Source of the DNA: Rhodospirillales bacterium
GTDB lineage: Bacteria; Pseudomonadota; Alphaproteobacteria; CACIAM-22H2
NCBI GenBank assembly: GCA_016794025.1
Contig: JAEUKX010000078.1
Coordinates: 62,001-126,000, forward strand
DNA: 64,000 bases
Direction: 5' to 3'
The position numbers and the translations under genes are program-made. Under the pieces are notes generated by a model, which was not told where the DNA came from, did no database searches, and saw only the letters and a list, made by a program, of their open reading frames with translations. Shown piece by piece: positions 62,268 to 64,000 of the stretch (positions are counted from its first letter, which is position 1; the number at the start of each line of letters is the position of its first letter).

Positions 62268-64000
62268 ATGGCCAGCGAAGACCGTGGTGAGGATCCCGCG
62301 ATTGAAAATGCCCGTTTGAGGCGCGAACTCGAGCGGGAGCGGGCACTCCTGCGTGCGGTGCTCGACAATATGGATGAAGGCGTGGTCGTCTCGGACGCCG
62401 GTTTCAAGGTTGTCGCCTATAACCAGCGCTTTGTCGACTACTATGCCGTCCCTCCGGAGGTCACGAATGCGCCCGATCCTCATCGGGAGATGGCGCGTTT
62501 CATGGTTGCGCGCGGCGCACTCGACGTGCAGGCGGCCTTCCGGACCTGGCGATCCGGCATGCAGGGTGCGACGTTCGAGGTCGCAAGGCCCGATGGCCGC
62601 ATTCTGGAGGTTCACTCGAACCCCCTTCCCGAAGGCGGTTTCGTTTCGACTTATGTCGACATCACCGATCGAAAGCGAGCCCAGGCCGAACTTGTCAGCA
62701 TGAGGCAGATTGCCGAGACGGCAAATGCCGCAAAGTCGAGCTTTCTTGCCGCGATGAGCCATGAAATCCGTACGCCGATGAACGGTGTTCTTGGCATGCT
62801 CGAGTTGCTGCATGAGACAAAGCTCGAGCCCGACCAGATATCAATGGTCGATGTCGTTCGGGAAAGCGCTTCCTCGCTGCTCAAGATCATCGACGACATT
62901 TTAGATTTTTCGAAGATCGAAGCCGGAAAGCTCGAGATTGAGAACGTTGAGGTGTCGCCTCGCAGGATCGCCGAAAGCGTGACTGAAACCCTTTCGGTTC
63001 AGGCGCGCAGGAAAGGGCTTGCGCTCCATTGCTTTGTCGACCCTGCCATCGATCGGGATTTTCTCGGTGATCCAGGGCGCCTGCGGCAGGTGCTGTTCAA
63101 TCTGGTCGGGAATGCCATCAAATTCACCGAAAGCGGTGCTGTCCGTCTTGCTGTTCGCCAATCGGAGTCAGGGCCGGAAGGTCAGCTTGATTTTGCCGTG
63201 AGTGATACCGGCATCGGTCTGAGCGACGAGGAGATCGCGCGGCTTTTCCGTCCCTTTGTCCAAGCTGACTCCTCGACGACGCGACGGTTTGGGGGGACGG
63301 GCCTGGGGCTATCGATCTCGATGCGGCTTGTCGAGCTGATGGGCGGGCGCATCACTGTCACGAGCAAGCTAGGACAAGGGTCGACATTCGGATTTTCCGT
63401 TTTTATGCCGTCGCTGCCCTTTGCTGCCGCGTTGCGACCGCTTGAGGGAAAGCGGGTAACGGTAGTCGAGCAGGACGAGTTTTCCCGTGCGGCAATGACA
63501 TCATATCTTGAGCGTGCCGGGGCATCGGTCACAAGCCATTCAGACCCACATGCCGCCCTGGATGAAATGGAACGGGCGGGCGACGAAGGCATTGCGCCAG
63601 ATGTCGTCGTCGTCCGTCACGAGTCGTCGCCAATTGACGGCATGATACTTGGCGAAACCATTCGCGGTACCCCGCAGTTGTTCGGCACCAGGATTGTTTT
63701 GGCATGCACGGCGCATAGTGCGGGGCTGCGCAAGCGGGCGGCCGAGCGCGGCATCGATGCCGTCGTGCAACTGCCACTGCGCCGCGACCTGTTTGTTCAC
63801 GCAGTCAGCGGCGAGTTCCGGCCGGCGGTACGCGATGTTGGCGCGTCACAGGCCGCTTTGCACGACGATCTTGTGCTCGTTGCAGAGGACAATCCGACCA
63901 ATCGACTGGTGGTTGCCCGCCAATTGACCAGACTTGGTTTCCGGCATGAGGTCGTCGAGGACGGTCGGGCAGCCTATGAACGCTGGCGACAAGGCGGCAT
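62268..64000 (+). CDS. Hybrid sensor histidine kinase/response regulator (3' end beyond window)
   Basis: The frame is open from 62268 to the window end (577 residues seen). A PAS-type sensor is at about residues 25-135 (AVLDNMDEGVVVSDAGFKVV, then TYVDITDRKRAQAEL), with no transmembrane helix. The HisKA box is AAMSHEIRTPMNGVLGML with H165, followed by HATPase motifs NLVGNAIKFTES, DTGIGLSDEE and FGGTGLGLSI. A first receiver-like domain (about 394-510) has Arg450 where the phospho-acceptor Asp should be, so it is probably not phosphorylated. A second receiver begins LVLVAEDNPTNRLVVARQL at about residue 534 and runs off the end. It starts 37 bases after the pentapeptide gene. Confidence 0.93.
   Translation, partial: MASEDRGEDPAIENARLRRELERERALLRAVLDNMDEGVVVSDAGFKVVAYNQRFVDYYAVPPEVTNAPDPHREMARFMVARGALDVQAAFRTWRSGMQGATFEVARPDGRILEVHSNPLPEGGFVSTYVDITDRKRAQAELVSMRQIAETANAAKSSFLAAMSHEIRTPMNGVLGMLELLHETKLEPDQISMVDVVRESASSLLKIIDDILDFSKIEAGKLEIENVEVSPRRIAESVTETLSVQARRKGLALHCFVDPAIDRDFLGDPGRLRQVLFNLVGNAIKFTESGAVRLAVRQSESGPEGQLDFAVSDTGIGLSDEEIARLFRPFVQADSSTTRRFGGTGLGLSISMRLVELMGGRITVTSKLGQGSTFGFSVFMPSLPFAAALRPLEGKRVTVVEQDEFSRAAMTSYLERAGASVTSHSDPHAALDEMERAGDEGIAPDVVVVRHESSPIDGMILGETIRGTPQLFGTRIVLACTAHSAGLRKRAAERGIDAVVQLPLRRDLFVHAVSGEFRPAVRDVGASQAALHDDLVLVAEDNPTNRLVVARQLTRLGFRHEVVEDGRAAYERWRQGG

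Overview
This 64 kb window is chromosomal DNA from a GC-rich proteobacterium, most probably an alphaproteobacterium. The support is a sox thiosulfate-oxidation module, a complete ccoNOQP-GHIS (fix-type) cbb3 oxidase locus behind an FNR/FixK-type box, an Entner-Doudoroff zwf-edd pair with an RpiR/HexR regulator, and many periplasmic-binding-protein ABC importers. It looks like a microaerobic, sulfur-oxidising organism that also scavenges organic solutes. Coding density is very high: stop/start overlaps of the ATGA, GTGA or TTGA type join most operon genes and no gene-free gap exceeds 300 bases. I see no rRNA, tRNA, CRISPR array, integrase, transposase or prophage gene.

Layout. (1) 0-3.9 kb, plus strand: 3' part of soxX, soxB and a periplasmic Deg/HtrA protease. 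(2) 4.0-13.7 kb, minus strand: a branched-chain-amino-acid-type (Liv) importer with a fused LivM-LivG protein, followed by a ferritin-like diiron protein, a 66-residue unknown protein, a GntR/UTRA regulator, an iron-containing alcohol dehydrogenase, a gamma-glutamyltransferase-family amidohydrolase and a cupin. This reads as one uptake-and-degradation unit of unknown substrate. (3) 13.9-18.7 kb, minus: an FbpABC-type iron(III) importer with a second binding protein, a strong terminator between fbpA and fbpB, and a clear promoter with palindromes. (4) A lone glycosyltransferase (18.9-20.2 kb). (5) 20.4-25.6 kb, plus: a five-gene Dpp/Opp-type peptide importer. (6) 25.6-36.9 kb: the most unusual locus. 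A DeoR regulator heads a minus-strand run of an APH/choline-kinase-like kinase, a GlpA-like and a GlpB-like flavoprotein, an unassigned TIM-barrel protein, an Fbp/Phn-type ABC importer and an AllA-like ureidoglycolate lyase. An EgsA/AraM-type sn-glycerol-1-phosphate dehydrogenase is divergent from the regulator. (7) 37.1-42.6 kb, plus: a second complete Dpp importer with a GC-rich hairpin after dppA. (8) 42.6-45.7 kb: selO (protein AMPylator), a SafE/DsbD_2 membrane protein and a DUF2189 membrane protein. (9) 45.8-53.7 kb: cbb3 oxidase structural and assembly genes. (10) A convergent SulP anion transporter. (11) 55.5-60.3 kb: zwf-edd-hexR-greB. (12) 60.3-64 kb: two unknown proteins, a pentapeptide-repeat protein and the 5' part of a hybrid histidine kinase whose first receiver domain lacks its phospho-acceptor.

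How it fits together. Sox enzymes feed electrons from thiosulfate into the c-type cytochrome pool, which the cbb3 oxidase can drain at low oxygen; CcoI, CcoG, CcoH and CcoS build that oxidase. The ED pair handles sugar phosphates. Five ABC importers point to broad scavenging. The best candidate for an undescribed pathway is the glycerol-1-phosphate locus in region 6, with the diiron/Liv module in region 2 second. All functions are inferred from motifs read directly; no database search was possible.
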